Positions 26,890 to 38,063 are shown, counted from the stretch's first letter. The stretch is 64,000 bases of DNA from Prorocentrum cordatum (GCA_963575745.1 CAUYUJ010014183.1:333501-397500), one strand, 5' to 3'. Notes: generated by a model not told the origin, from the letters alone. Program-made: numbers and translations.

Positions 26890-29391
26890 CTAGATGCGGC
26901 GTCGACGCCTCATTGCGCCCGTCGCCAGGGCCGGGCAGGGCGCCCGCCACGGCCGCGGCTGGGCCCCCGCGCTGCCCAGCAGCATGGCGGCCACGCCCCG
27001 CTGCAGCGCGGTGGCCAGCCGCTGGCGGACATCTGCCAGGCTGGCAGCGCGCCGCTCGTCCGCGAGCGCTTGCGCCCGCAGGAACGCCCGGAACTCGCGG
27101 CCCATCCGGCCGCCAGTTTCCAGCGCGGCCGCAACCAGGCCTGGCCCTGGGTAGCGGCGGTGCTTCTCCTGCTCGCGCTCGCGCGCCGCTGCCCCGTCGG
27201 CCCGCGCCCGTGCCCGCGCTGTGGCGTTGTCGGCAGAAGGTGCCTCAGCGACGCTGACATCAACAGCCACGCGCCCAGAATTGGTGATCAGAATGACGTC
27301 TAGGACGGCTTGTTCAATGCCCTGTCGCGTCATCCGGTCCCACCCTGGGACGTGCTGCTCTGTCAGCACAGAGTCTCCGTCGCCAACCTCCCGTAGCCGC
27401 GCTGCGATGACGTCCCGGCACCCGTTGCGACGGCGCACGAAGCCTGGGCCGGTGCGGCAGCACACGGCGTGGACGCCGTAGCGCCTCTGGGACACGCATC
27501 CGCAGAGCGCACCCGTGGTCGTCGCTCGGCGCGCGCACGGCGCTCCGCCGCTCGCCGCGGGGTCTGCGACCAGGAGGCGGCGCCGGAGGCTGACGATGAA
27601 ATCGTCGTCGCCGAGCAGGTGTTCCGTCCTGCGCGGCGGCCGCAGCCAGGCGCCGCCCTCTCCGCCGGCGCTGCGGACCAGGGCTGCCCCGTCGTTGTCG
27701 CCCTGGCTCGTCAAGCGTCGCAGCAGGTCGCGGTAAACCCGCCGGGTCGCTGGCTGCAGCACTTCTTTCTGGGCGCTCGCAAAGGCCGCCGCGCCAGCGG
27801 CGCCGAGGCGGGCCCTTGCTGTCGTCAGCGCTGCAGTGAGTCGGGGCGTCGCTGCGCGGGCGGCGGCCTCGGTCGGCAGGCCCTGGTCGGCCCTCGCGGC
27901 GCCCCCCGCCGCGGCCCAGGATGCCACCCGAGCGCCGTCGGCCCGCAGCGCCGCGCTCTGGAAGCCCGCGCCCCCGAGCTTCAGCGGGAGGAAGAGCAGC
28001 GCCTTGCTGTCGTCCGAGAGCGGCGCGCCGAGCAAGCTCGACATCGCGGCTGCGACGGCCTCGTCGCGGCACTGCCAAGCCCCCGCAGCTGCGACGCGAG
28101 CGCTCTGGAAGTGAGTGACAGCTCCGTTCGCGTAGCAGCGCAAGAGCGCGACTACGTGTTGCGCTTCCAGTCCGGCCGCCAGAAGGTGAAAGAGCTCGCC
28201 CGCGTAGGTGCGCAGCCGCTCCGTGGCCAGCCCCGGCGCCTCTGCATCCTCCACGCCAGCGGGCACGTCTCGCCCGTCCTCCTCGTCGCGTTGCTCCTCT
28301 GGCCGTGGGCGCACGAAGGAGGCGCGACTCCCAAGGCAGGGGGGCTCTCTCACCACGTACTGGGCCAGGTCAGCGGGCAGGTCGGCCGGCGGGCCTGCGG
28401 GGAACCACAAGCGTGTTTTCGGCTCCCGCAGGCGCAACCCGAGCTCGCCAAAGAGGCGCCGCGCCTCAGCCAGGACGCCTCGCAGGTGCAGGCGCGGGAC
28501 GACCAAGTAGACGTCATCCAAGTAAGCGTACACCCAGGAGTCCGCAGAGCATTGCCGTGCAAAGTCTCGGAGGCCCTCCAGCGCCGGCGCCACAGCGATG
28601 GCAAAGAGGGCCGGACTGAGCGGACAGCCTTGGTCCAAGCCATGCAGCTGCTGCGCTGACTTGGCTGCGTTCCCGCCTCCGCTAGCCACGTGGGTCGTTG
28701 GCCGGTCATGCCACTGGCGGGCCATAAGCTCCATATCTGGGCACCTCGCCCGGAGTGCCCGGAAGACGCTGCGTCTCCGGATGCAGCGGAACGCGTTCGC
28801 CATGTCCAGGGAGACGCACGCGTGATCCGGAAACTGCTCCGCCTTCGCGCTCAGCGTCTTGTGCAAAGCTTCTGTGCCAGATGGCTGCCCCACCCCGTAC
28901 TGGCAGTCGCCGACTGCGTCTGCGATGGCGGCCCGTCTCGCCTTGCGCACTGCGCGGCCGACCAATCGGCGCGGGACAGACCCGCAGGCAAGCACCCGGG
29001 CGCCGTCGTCTTTCTTGGCCAGACCCAACAGCCTCCCTGCCAGCGCCAGCGTCAGCACCTCCATAGGCGCGTCTCCCCCAGCAAGCGTGGCCAGCACACG
29101 CGCCGTGGCCTCTCCTCGCCCGGCCGCGTGAGCCAGCGGCTGCCGCTCGAACCGGTCGCCCTGTGGACCGGCGCCCGCCCCTTGGGGCACCTTTCGCCAG
29201 TGACCTCGCAGGCATTCCTCCACGTCTCGGCGCAGTTGGTGCGCAGACTCGGCGTCAGCAGGTCCGTCCACGTCGTGGCTATCAGGCTCCTGCGGGCCCT
29301 GCTGCGCGAAGGCTTCTGCGGTTTCGGCGGGGGTGCGCATCGCTGCTGCCCCCCAGGCGGCTGCGGCAGCCCGGCCAAGCTCACTCTTCAT
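26890..29391 (-). CDS. Element B polyprotein: reverse transcriptase + restriction-like endonuclease
   Basis: The frame is open from 29748, but 29748-29402 encodes a low-complexity glutamate run and the direct repeat, so I place the start at the ATG at 29391 (MKSELGRAAAAAWG). RT blocks are KKDDGARVLACGSVPRRL, then QYGVGQPSGTEALH, motif A ACVSLDMANAFRC (near 28815-28779), motif B GLDQGCPLSPALF (near 28640-28600) and motif C YAYLDDVYLV (near 28530-28495). The C-terminal part has CGC...GVHAVCC (a Cys/His zinc site), RRRNGCRDVIAARL, then EQHVPGWDR, AVLDVILI, VAVDVSV and EKHRRYPG...LETGGRMG. That is the D-D-K-E pattern of PD-(D/E)XK nucleases in restriction-like-endonuclease non-LTR elements. The ORF has no internal stop, so it may be recent or active. 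Confidence 0.75.
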   Translation of the reverse strand: MKSELGRAAAAAWGAAAMRTPAETAEAFAQQGPQEPDSHDVDGPADAESAHQLRRDVEECLRGHWRKVPQGAGAGPQGDRFERQPLAHAAGRGEATARVLATLAGGDAPMEVLTLALAGRLLGLAKKDDGARVLACGSVPRRLVGRAVRKARRAAIADAVGDCQYGVGQPSGTEALHKTLSAKAEQFPDHACVSLDMANAFRCIRRRSVFRALRARCPDMELMARQWHDRPTTHVASGGGNAAKSAQQLHGLDQGCPLSPALFAIAVAPALEGLRDFARQCSADSWVYAYLDDVYLVVPRLHLRGVLAEARRLFGELGLRLREPKTRLWFPAGPPADLPADLAQYVVREPPCLGSRASFVRPRPEEQRDEEDGRDVPAGVEDAEAPGLATERLRTYAGELFHLLAAGLEAQHVVALLRCYANGAVTHFQSARVAAAGAWQCRDEAVAAAMSSLLGAPLSDDSKALLFLPLKLGGAGFQSAALRADGARVASWAAAGGAARADQGLPTEAAARAATPRLTAALTTARARLGAAGAAAFASAQKEVLQPATRRVYRDLLRRLTSQGDNDGAALVRSAGGEGGAWLRPPRRTEHLLGDDDFIVSLRRRLLVADPAASGGAPCARRATTTGALCGCVSQRRYGVHAVCCRTGPGFVRRRNGCRDVIAARLREVGDGDSVLTEQHVPGWDRMTRQGIEQAVLDVILITNSGRVAVDVSVAEAPSADNATARARARADGAAAREREQEKHRRYPGPGLVAAALETGGRMGREFRAFLRAQALADERRAASLADVRQRLATALQRGVAAMLLGSAGAQPRPWRAPCPALATGAMRRRRRI

Positions 29392-29401
29392 CAGCAAACT
29401 T

Positions 29402-29594
29402 CGCGCCCGGGCGCCAGAGGGGCGCGCCCTGTCGACGGCCTGCGGCTTCTTGGCCACCGGGGGGGCGGGAGAGGCGGAGGGGGAGCGGGGGAAGGAGGGG
29501 GCGAGGAGGGGGAAAGGGGAGGATGCGGCCCGTCCGGCCTCGGCCTCCTCCTCCTCCTCCTCCTCCTCCTCCTCCTCCTCCTCCTCCTCCTCCC
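29402..29594. repeat. Direct repeat flanking element B, right copy
   Basis: Same sequence as 26029-26215, including the (CTC)n tail, which here extends to about 29690 with CCCCTC and CTGCTC variants. It encodes the proline- and glutamate-rich lead-in to the element B ORF. Confidence 0.75.
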
Positions 29595-29710
29595 CCTTCT
29601 CCTCCCCCTCCCCCTCCCCCTCCCCCTCCTGCTCCTGCCCCTCCTGTTCCTGCTCCTGCTCCTCCTCCTGGCGCGTGGGCTGCGCGCCAGGTCCACCTCT
29701 ACGTCGCCCT

Positions 29711-30163
29711 CTATGCGGCCGCCCGCCTGGCGCGCCGCCGGCGGGCATTCTTGACCTGCGGGATCATTTCCCTGCACTTGCCTATCTGTAGCGGGCGGGG
29801 AGGGAGGCAACACGCACGACAGAAAATCACATGGGCGACGGCAGGAATCTCGAGCAACGCACTCGGGGGATCGAGGAAACCGAGGCGGGAGACCACACGT
29901 GGGGGGAGATCACCGCCGAACACAAAGGCGAGGAGATCGAGGAACGCGGGGCAAGAAAGGTAGTGGGGCGTGCTGCCTGGTGCCCTGCATCCTAGAATAG
30001 CTGTGCTCTGGGTATATTGAAATCTTCTGCCTGTCGTCCAAGCCCCCGACATGGCCTCGATCCATGCCGTGGCCCACGGGTTCGGAAACGAACGAACAGC
30101 AGCCTGGATCTCGGGCCAACTGATCTGTAAACTGGCAGGTCGGTTCTCTGGGAACCAGCACAA
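29711..30163 (-). pseudogene. Element C, C-terminal zinc motif fragment
   Basis: The frame contains WIEAMSGAWTTGRRF then ILGCRAPGSTPHYLSCPAFLDLL, a C-x-H-Y-x2-C arrangement like the post-RT cysteine/histidine motif of LINEs (C...DxxxHYxxC). It continues element C's minus-strand order after the RT. The end near 29770 borders element B. Confidence 0.45.
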
Positions 30164-30299
30164 GAGCCTAGACTGAGACGTTTTGTGCAGACGTGCTGGG
30201 GAAAGGTGAGCCTTCAGCTCACGAGCGATAGTTCGTTGCAGTTTGGATCAAAGGTCGTCCAAAATCTTCGCGCTCTCCTCCAAAAGCCGACGGCCGCCA

Positions 30300-31463
30300 T
30301 CAGCCCGCGCGGGGAAGCTCGGAAATCCTCGCGTCGCCTCTCTCAGAATAGCCACCATCGGTGGCGTGCTCCAGAAGTCTGGCGAAAGCTGCCCTCCTAT
30401 GACTTTGACCAGGGGGGGGGGCCAGCAGAGCATCAAACATACGGGGCCAAGTGGCGAAGGTTCTGAGGGCGCAGCGCATGAGAGAGGCGAGATTGACCGC
30501 GACGCAACTGGTGAGCGACGGGCCACCCCACGCGTCTAGATTGAAGCAATCACTAAGCGTGAGAGAACAATGAGGGATAGAAAGGACACGGGCAAGAGTC
30601 GCATGCTCAGCGCGAGCGAAGAAGTGGGGGAACAGGAAATGTTGAGAGATGCGCGACAGGACCGTGGCCGCGCGCACGCAGTGCACTCGTGCAGAGACGG
30701 CCTGCGGAGCAAGCGCCGCAATAGTAAGGGAAGTCCCGGTGCAGTGCTTCAGAGAGGGGGCGACCCGCGACTGCTCAGACGACGACGGGCCAATCGCCGC
30801 ACCCAGGTACCTCACTAACTGGATCGCGCGGAACTCCCCCCCCCCTGGGAGCTCAGAGCGCAGCCGTGACCGAATTTCTTCTATCACCGGCACCAGACAG
30901 CGCATTTTGAACTTCAGGCACAGAGAGGCGACGCGCCGAGCAACGCGGAACACCACCGCAAGAAGGCGGATAACCGTGATCTGGAACACGCATGATTCCA
31001 CATCGTCCGCGCAGGCTTTGACCTCTCCGCGGCCAGGAGACGCAACCAGGGCCCGAAAATGCTCATACAGGGATGTGACGCCATCGAAAAGAGCGCCCCC
31101 GACGCTGGGCACCCCTGTATGATCCCCGAGGTGATCGCAAAGAGAAATCGACTCGCGAACGAGACCTGACCTACACAGTTGACGCCATCTTAGATCATCC
31201 GAAGGAAGAGGAAGAGGGGAGGCGGAAACCTCAAGGACGAAAAAGAACAGGAATACCCACTCCTGAGAGATCGAGGAAAAGGCCTGGCCAAAGTCAAGCG
31301 CGGCCAGCAGCGGCCTGCGAACCTCGGCACTAGGTTTCAAACCTGTTATCCTGGAGGCTGCGTCCAGCTCGAGCACATTTAAACCGAAGTTTCGCCCCGG
31401 GACAAACCCCCTCTGATCGGCGTCGATAAACTCGGGCAATCTACGGGGAAACCCGCAATGCAA
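30300..31463 (-). pseudogene. Element C, reverse transcriptase core (degraded)
   Basis: 387 codons. DADQRGFVPGRNFGLNVLEL is the RT block before motif A, LLAALDFGQAFSSIS is motif A, and VKACADDVESCVF is motif C with ADD. Motif B survives only as GVPSVGGALFDGV without the QG-PLS core. RYLGAAIGP and later helices fit the thumb. The frame overlaps the upstream ORF near 31380-31460, where the RT must switch frame, so the copy is inactive. Confidence 0.65.
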
Positions 31464-32236
31464 ACCGCGGCTAAAACTTTCACGTCGCAGCTTGTCATTC
31501 CTAGCGGGCGCGTTTGAAGGGCCTCACAAGCGATGGTCCCATCCTCGTTGGCATCTGGGTCCTTCGGGGCCCACTCTCCTCCCAAATCGTTGAACCCGCA
31601 AAGCGTCGGGGGCCCCGCTGGGCGCCATCGGGGCGCCCCCTCGAGAATTATTTCGCCGAACGGATGATACCTCCGCGCCTGGTAGTGCAAGCCATCGGGG
31701 CCTGCCGCGCGAGCAGGCGCATGACCGAGCTTGCAACGCATCAGACGGGCGCCAGGCAAAGGCAGGTCAAGCAGGCCAGCCTGCGCCGCAAAGCGCGAGA
31801 GGTGCTGCTCGGCAGCGGCCAGGTATATCTCCTTGGCTCTAAACACTGGGGCCCGCGCCTGCGCCAATCCGTCTAACATTTCATGGGGGTCCATCTTCGT
31901 GTTGTCCTGGATCTTCAGTCCCTGGAGGCATAGCTTTCGGCCAATCGGAACCCATGGCTTTCCATGGACCTCAAGCCTTCGGAGACGCCGTTCAAGTCCG
32001 GCGCGCACTTGATGTCCGGATTGGCGAAGATGGGCAGTGTGACGGGCCTGGGCAGACTGGTTCAAGTTCGAGTTGACCTCGTTGGTGAGTACCGTAAACT
32101 TCTCTTGGTCCACAAGGCTTACCTTTAGGGCCAACGGGTCGGTCCCGAGGTGGGGGCGACCGAGTCCGCGCGCATTCTGGACGACGAGCGAGACGAACGT
32201 CCTGTCTCCAAACGGCACGACCGATCGATTTGGCAA
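31379..32236 (-). pseudogene. Element C, RT N-terminal region
   Basis: 285 codons with a helical linker and then GHAPARAAGPDGLHYQARR, the RT block 1 (aAxGPDGlxy). QTRPLGMTSCDVKVLAAVC, the RPL...D-K block, follows. It joins the RT core (30300-31463) by frameshift. Element-specific function only. Confidence 0.6.
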
Positions 32237-32449
32237 CCACCCACCTCGTGAAAATCTGTGGCGGCGAACGAATGATCATAGCATCCCGAGCGAAGCGAGC
32301 GGCCTCCCTCAATACTTCCTCGTGAAACTCATGCTTCAAAGGCAGGCTGAAATGGTCCGTGTCCACCTGGTCGAAAACAAAATGGATGAATGCCTTGTGC
32401 TCGGCTCTCTGGTATATTTCAGGATGAATGGGTCTCTCTCTGCGCTGCG

Positions 32450-32890
32450 CTGGGGCCCCCGGGTTCTAACGAAACCAGAACCGCAAAATCATCCGAGAGC
32501 CTCGCGCGGTGATTGGCCTTCGGGCTACCTTCCGCGCGAGCCCCGCGCGCGAGGTTCGTCGGCGCCTAGCCAGGCAAGGAGCAGAAAATGCGGTCGATGG
32601 TGGAGACCGAGCGCTCGGACTGACGGAAGTGCGTCGGCTCGCGCGCCTCGAACTCGATGGGGTTACTAGCGATGGCCGCCCAGTCAGCCCTCGGATTCGA
32701 ATGCCACCCTTGGACAGGCCCCGCTCGCCCCCAAAATTGGTCATCAGAAAGCCCCGGGGAGAAAGCGAATGCTGGAACAGGGCCCCCCCCCCCCCCGGCA
32801 AAATTGGAGTCGCCCGAGACAAACTTGATGTACTTCATGGGGCCAGACTGGACGGCCTAACATCTTCTCGAACCCGATCGCGGAGTGCCG
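32450..32890 (-). pseudogene. Element C, APE endonuclease remnant
   Basis: The minus frame 32566-32838 ends THFRQSERSVSTIDRIFCSL, matching the S-x-IDRIF block of APE endonucleases. Just past it another frame reads RLSDDFAVLV, resembling the terminal SDHxAV with Asp in place of His. Together with the RT segments this makes element C a decayed APE-type LINE on the minus strand, about 32.9 to 29.77 kb. Confidence 0.5.
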
Positions 32891-33324
32891 CCCTATCCTC
32901 TGGAGCGATCCCGAAGTTGTGGAGATTGGAATGTATCATAGTAAGTAACCCCCTCCTGGAACTGGATGCTGAGCCTCGAGACCCTCCCCGCCACGATGGT
33001 CTCGTGCTCTATGCGCGGAAGGTTCGGGGGCTGTCGAACATCGGGGGGGGGGGGGGGGGGGCGCGATCCGCCGGCCCCCATGCGGGGCCGCCAGGCTGTA
33101 GGGCGGAGCTTCGCAGTTTCCTGTGCCAGTTGCGGCTTCCAGATTCCACTGTTGCAGTTCTGCTTCTCGCTGCTCACTGTTCCTTGTTACAGCTCTGCCC
33201 CATTGCTGCTCGCTGTTTCTCGTCGATGGGCCGCGCGAGGAGGGGGGGGCCCAAAATGTGTAATATTTCCACTGCCTAAACGCATGCTCTGAATTGCTGG
33301 GGCGGGCAAATAAGGGCCCCCCCC

Positions 33325-33960
33325 ATCGCGCAAATCGGCGGGGCCAGTGTGAAAAAAAAACAACGGATTTGCAGCATTTGTGAAATCCGGTGGCGCCCCT
33401 CGCGCAGATCGGCGGGGCCGGTGCCCTGATTGGCCGCATTTCTGAAATTTGCCCCCGCCCTTCGCGCAGATCGGCGGGGCCAGGGCCCAAAAACACAAAA
33501 ATGATTTGCAGCGTTTCTGACGCGCGGCGGCGCCGCTCGCGCGGATCGGCGGGGCCAGGGCCCTAAAACGCATGGGACGCGCCACATTGCTGAAATTCGA
33601 TGGCGCCCCTCGCGCAGATCGGCGGGGCCAGGGCGCAAAAACGCAGCGAGGATTCGCCGCGTTCCTGAAACTCGGCGGCGCCCCTCGCGCAGATCGGCGG
33701 GGCCAGGGCCCAAGAGCGCCAAGGGTTTGCTGCATTTCTGAAATCCAGTGGCACCCCTCGCGCGCATCGGCAGGGTCAGGGCCCCGAAACGCATGGGATT
33801 TACTGCATTTCTGAAGTTCGGCGGCCCCCCTCGCGCAGGCCCGTGAGGCCAGGGCCCAAAAGCGCCCAGATTTGCGAAATGCGGAGGCACCCGCGACGCA
33901 GATCCGCAGGGCCGGGGTCGAAAAACAAGCCCCGACGCTGCTTCGCGGCGGCGCTCAGAC
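33325..33960. repeat. ~73-bp minisatellite, nine units
   Basis: CGCGCAGATCGGCGGGGCC recurs at 33401, 33463, 33538 (variant), 33611, 33686, ~33759, ~33832 and ~33895, with a first partial unit near 33328. Each is followed by AGGGCCC, an A/G-rich spacer and TTGC-GCATTTCTGAAAT. Most spacings are 71-75 bp. The minus strand stays open for 229 codons through it. A G-run of about 18 lies just upstream near 33043. Confidence 0.8.
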
Positions 33961-33968
33961 CTCATGAT

Positions 33969-34905
33969 TTAGCTTTTGCATGTCCCAATGCCCGAGACAG
34001 GAGGCCGGCGGCATAGGGCGAAACCTTTGCGGGTAACTCCTCCTCTCGCTCGTCGCTGCGAACCAATGCCTTCTGCTGGCCCGCGCCCGTCGAAACCCGG
34101 CGCTGGCCCCCCATCCGCGTCGGAGACCGGGCAGAAATGAGAGGTCGCCTCATACCGCCTGTGGAGGTGATCGAGTAAATCGCGAAGCTCACGTGCAAGC
34201 CGCCTCGCGTCTTGCACTCCCGCGAGTGGGCCAGGCACCGACAGGTCAGTCAAGCATCGAAGCTCGTGAGATCTAAGACGGAGACCGCGATGGCAAGGAG
34301 ACCGAGCGCTCCACGAGCCTAGCGCGGGCGAGAGGGTCCCCCAACGTAGGGCGTCCAGAACTGCAGGGCCGCGCTTAAAAACTCCACGCAGGTGTCGTTT
34401 CCCTGCCGGCGACGGCTTGCTTGACCAGCGGCTCCACCTCCGCTCTGTCCAAATCGAGCTTGGCGAAGGCGCAGAGGTATTGCTGCATCTTGGCAGGCCC
34501 GTCCTCGAGCGGTGTGATCTGGCAGAGCGGGGTCCACTGCGACGACAGCTCGCCCCGAGCGTTCTTGGCGAAGAAACGGCGCTCTGGAAATCGCTCCTCA
34601 AAAGCGCGCTTGGCCCGCTTGAGTGCGAGCTCCCTCTGGATCTGCTGCGGCGACTTCTCCTCCGCCGCGCGCAGCTCCTGGCGGTGGCTCTGCGCGCCCA
34701 CGACCGCGAACCGCTCCCAGGTCCTCGGGCCCGCCCCGAGAGCCCCCAGCGCCTGCTGCACTCGCCTGGCCGCAACCTGCGGCGCACCAGCGAGTCGGTT
34801 GGCGAACTTCTTGTCCGCGGGGGCAGAGTCGATCGACCACTCCTCGGCCTCCAAGCTGGCGCGCTCCAACCAGGGGGTGGCGTTCTTGACCTCCGCGCTG
34901 GCCAC
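33969..34905 (-). pseudogene. Unrecognised interrupted minus-strand coding region
   Basis: A protein-like frame at 34905-34375 starts MASAEVKNATPWLERASLEA and has helices ending in SSQWTPLCQITPLEDG and KMQQYLCAFAKLDLDRAEVE. A second frame, from about 34380 down to 33969, continues with RSHELRCLTDLSVPGPLAG and DARRLARELRDLLDHLHRRY. A frameshift near 34380 would join them. The lead-in above 34905 runs into composite repeat II. No family is recognised; a retroelement ORF1 is possible because element C lies downstream on the same strand. Confidence 0.35.
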
Positions 34906-34914
34906 CAGCGTCGC

Positions 34915-35735
34915 GGTCCCCGTTTGGGGCGCCTCTGGGGCTGTCTTGGGTCGATATTCGTGGCCTCTTGGGCCGTCCGGGGCCCTTCTGGGACGAAAAA
35001 TGGGAGCACGCTAAAAACATGCAAAAAGCCTGAGGGACATCAAGGTTGTTGGCCTCTGGAGGCCCTCTCAGGGGGCCCTCTTGAGGGCCTCCGGGGTCGT
35101 CTCGAGACTTTCTTGGACCGTCTTGGGGCCCTCCTGGGCCGTCTTGGGGCCCTTGGGCCGCATCACCAAAACATGCGAAGAAACTGGCCATGGGAGCCGC
35201 CTGGGAGCCGCTTCGCTCGAGAGAATACAAGGGAAACGGGCCATTACCACCGCCACGCCCGCGCCTCCCCCCCACTTGCACCCCCCCGAAGAAGGGCTTC
35301 GCCCCTGCTCAACGTCACTCGCTCGTACCTCGCTCTTTCTAGGAGGGAAACGGCCCCCCGAACGGCCATTAGACATATGCGTTCCCCCCTCGCCCCTCCT
35401 CTGGAACCCCTCCCAAGAGTGCTTCGCCCCAACTCAACGTGCATCACTCCTACCTCGCTCTCTCCGTCACCTGGGCCGGCACGGGAACAGAAAGAGCGGA
35501 CCAGGAACTTGCCCGAGATAGCTCATGGCACCCTTCGTTCTTGGGAGCATTGGTGATAAGAGCTTGTTACGCCACCACTCTCTGTTGGGAGCCCTGGTGT
35601 TCAAAGACTTTTACGTTGCCGCTCGCTCCTGGGAGCCTTGGTGTTGAGACTTGTTTACGTCACCGCGCTCTGGGGAGCCTTGGTGGTCAGAGCTTGTTGC
35701 GTCACCGCTCGCTGTGGGGAACCATGGTGTCCCTT
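34915..35735. repeat. Composite dispersed repeat CR, copy II (uninterrupted)
   Basis: Collinear with copy I: GGGACGAAAAATGGG, then GGCCTCTGGAGGCCCTCTC...TCTCGAGACTTTCTTGG, then the GGAGCCGCC and AGAAAGAGCGGA blocks, and four units of the ~53-bp minisatellite (35530-35735). It lacks the 810-bp TIR segment. Confidence 0.55.
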
Positions 35736-35754
35736 AGCGTCTCTAGGGCTTCTA

Positions 35755-35910
35755 GGGAATCTATTGCTCTTTTGGACCGTTTCGGGACTCTTGGGCCGTC
35801 TTTGGGCCAGCCCAGTCCCTACACCCAAGCAGCCCAGACCCCATACCGCCTCGTCGGGCCCGCTTGGGAGCCTCTTGGGGCCGTCTGGGGGCCCTCTTGG
35901 ACCGAGTGTA
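35755..35910. repeat. Degenerate CTCTTGGGCCGTCTTGGGGCC repeat
   Basis: The same GGCC/TTGG word family as at 23950-24360, continuing past copy II to the border of the satellite array. Confidence 0.5.
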
Positions 35911-38063
35911 AAGCTGAATATGCGCGCTCGACGCTTCTCTGACTCACTCGTCGAGCCGAAGCTGCCGAAGAGACCCCAACCACTGATCCGAAAACACTCG
36001 AAACATACCAAACATGATGGACCCACGAACCCGGAAAGGGATGTAGACATGTGCAGCGTGGTCACGTTTTCACGATACCCAACTGGGCGACACCTCACGA
36101 AACATCCCACGAGACACCCCGCGAAACATCCCACGAGACACCGCACGAAACATTCCACGAGACACCTCACGAAACATTCCACGAGACACCCTGTGAAACA
36201 TTCCACGGGACACCCCACGAACAGGCAACCACTCAACCAGACACCCCACGAAACATTCCACGGGGGTGCGACTGGGTGTGGTGGTCGTGCTGGGGGGTGG
36301 TCGTGCTGGGGTGTGGTCGTGCTGCGGCGTGGTCGTGCTGGGGCGTGGTCGTGCTGGGGCGTGGTCGTGCTGGGGTGTGGTCGTGCTGTGGTGAGGTCGT
36401 GCTGGGGTGTGGTCGTGCTGGGGTGTGGTCTTGCTGGGGTGGGGCCGTGCTGGTGTGGGGTCGTGCTGGTGTGGGGTCGTGCTGGGGTGTGGTCGTGCTG
36501 GGGTGGGGTCGTGCTGGGGTGGGGTCGTGCTGGGGTGGGGTCGTGCTGGGGTGTGGTCGTGCTGGGGTGTGGTCGTGCTGGGGCGTGGTCGTGCTGGGGT
36601 GTGGTCGTGCTGGGGTGGGGTCGTGCTGGGGTGTGGTCGTGCTGGGGTGGTCCGCACCCTGTGATTTATCGATCGGGTCGTGCTGGGGTGTGGTCGTGCT
36701 GGAGTGTGGTCGTGCTGGGGTGTGGTCGTGCTGGGGCGTGGTCGTGGTGGGGTGTGGTCGTGCTGGGGTGTGGTCGTGCTGAGGTGGCCCGCACCCTGTG
36801 ATTTATCCATCGGGATTTCAAAAACAAGCTTTTCGCCTGAGACATCCTCAAATTTTAATCCGCCGGCCCACCTCGACCTCGATATTTATCAGGGAAAGAA
36901 TCAGCCGGCCCACCTCAGTTGAGGCACTGGGGACAGGTTTACAAACTAAAGAGAACCCTGGTCCTACGCCCTTTCCGGGAACATGATGGACCCACGAACC
37001 CGGAAAGGGATATAGACATGTGGAGCATGGGCACGTTTTCACGATACCCAACGGGGCAACACCTCACGAAACATCCCACGAGACACCTCACGAAACATCC
37101 CACGAGACACCTCACGAAACATTCCACGAGACACCTTTCCACGAGACACCCCGCGAAACATTCCACGAGACACCCCACGAAACATTCCACGACGACAGGC
37201 AACCACTCAACCAAGGCGGTGTGGTCGTGCTGGGGAGTGGTCGTGCTGGGGTGTGGTCGTGCTGGGGGGTGGTCGTGCTGGGGGTGGTCGTGCTGGGGGG
37301 GTGGTCGTGCTGGGGGGTGGTTGTGCTGGGGCGTGGTCGTGCTGGGGCGTGGTCGTGCTGGGGCGTGGTCGTGGGGTGTGGTCGTGCTGGGTGAGGTCGT
37401 GCTGGGTGAGGTGCGTGCTGGGGTGTGGTCGTGCTGGGGTGTGGTCGTGCTGGGGCGTGGTCGTGCTGGGGCGTGGTCGTGCTGGGGTGTGGTCGTGCTG
37501 GGGTGCTGGGGCGTGGTCGTGCTGGGTGTGGTCGTGCTCGTGCTGGGGTGGGGTCGTGCTGGGGTGTGGTCGTGCTGGGGTGTGGTCGTGCTGGGGTGTG
37601 GTCGTGCTGGGGCGTGGTCGTGCTGGGGTGGGGTCGTGCTGGGGTGGGGTCGTGCTGGGGTGTGGTCGTGCTGGGGTGGTCCGCACCCTGTGATTCATCG
37701 ATCGGGTCGTGCTGGGGTGTGGTCGTGGTGGGGTGTGATCGTGGTGGGGTGTGGTCGTGTTGGGGTGTGGTCGTGCTGGGGTGTGTTCGTGCTGGGGTGT
37801 GGTCGTGCTGGGGCGTGGTCGTGCTGGGCGTGGTCGTGCTGATGTGTGGTCGTGCTGGGGGGGTGGTCGTGCTGAGGTGTCCCGCACCCTGTGATTTATC
37901 GATCGGGATTTCAAAAACAAGCGTTTCGCTCGAGACATCCTCAAATTTTAATCCGCCGGCCTCCTTCGACCTCGATATTTATCAGGGAAAAAATCCGCCG
38001 GCCTCCTTCAAGTTGGCACCGGGGGATTAGGTTTACCAACTAAAAGAGAACCCTGGGCCCCAG

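Larger units (their letters stand above)
26029..29594 (-). mobile_element. Element B: RT + PD-(D/E)XK retroelement between direct repeats
   Basis: One long minus-strand ORF with reverse transcriptase and a C-terminal restriction-like endonuclease, flanked by direct repeats of nearly 190 bp. In the element's orientation the right repeat lies at the 5' edge of the ORF and the left repeat about 0.7 kb beyond the stop. This could be an LTR-like organisation or the start of a second, tandem copy. It abuts the 3' end of element C, which lies on the same strand. Confidence 0.6.

Noticed and set aside
25201-26950. Long frames over CTC/GGA tracts (371-420 codons)
   Set aside because: Poly-Glu, Arg, Gly or Pro from triplet repeats and GC-rich composition; several registers are open at once.
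27469-28659. 396-codon plus-strand frame
   Set aside because: It is the antisense shadow of the element B RT ORF, whose catalytic motifs lie on the minus strand.
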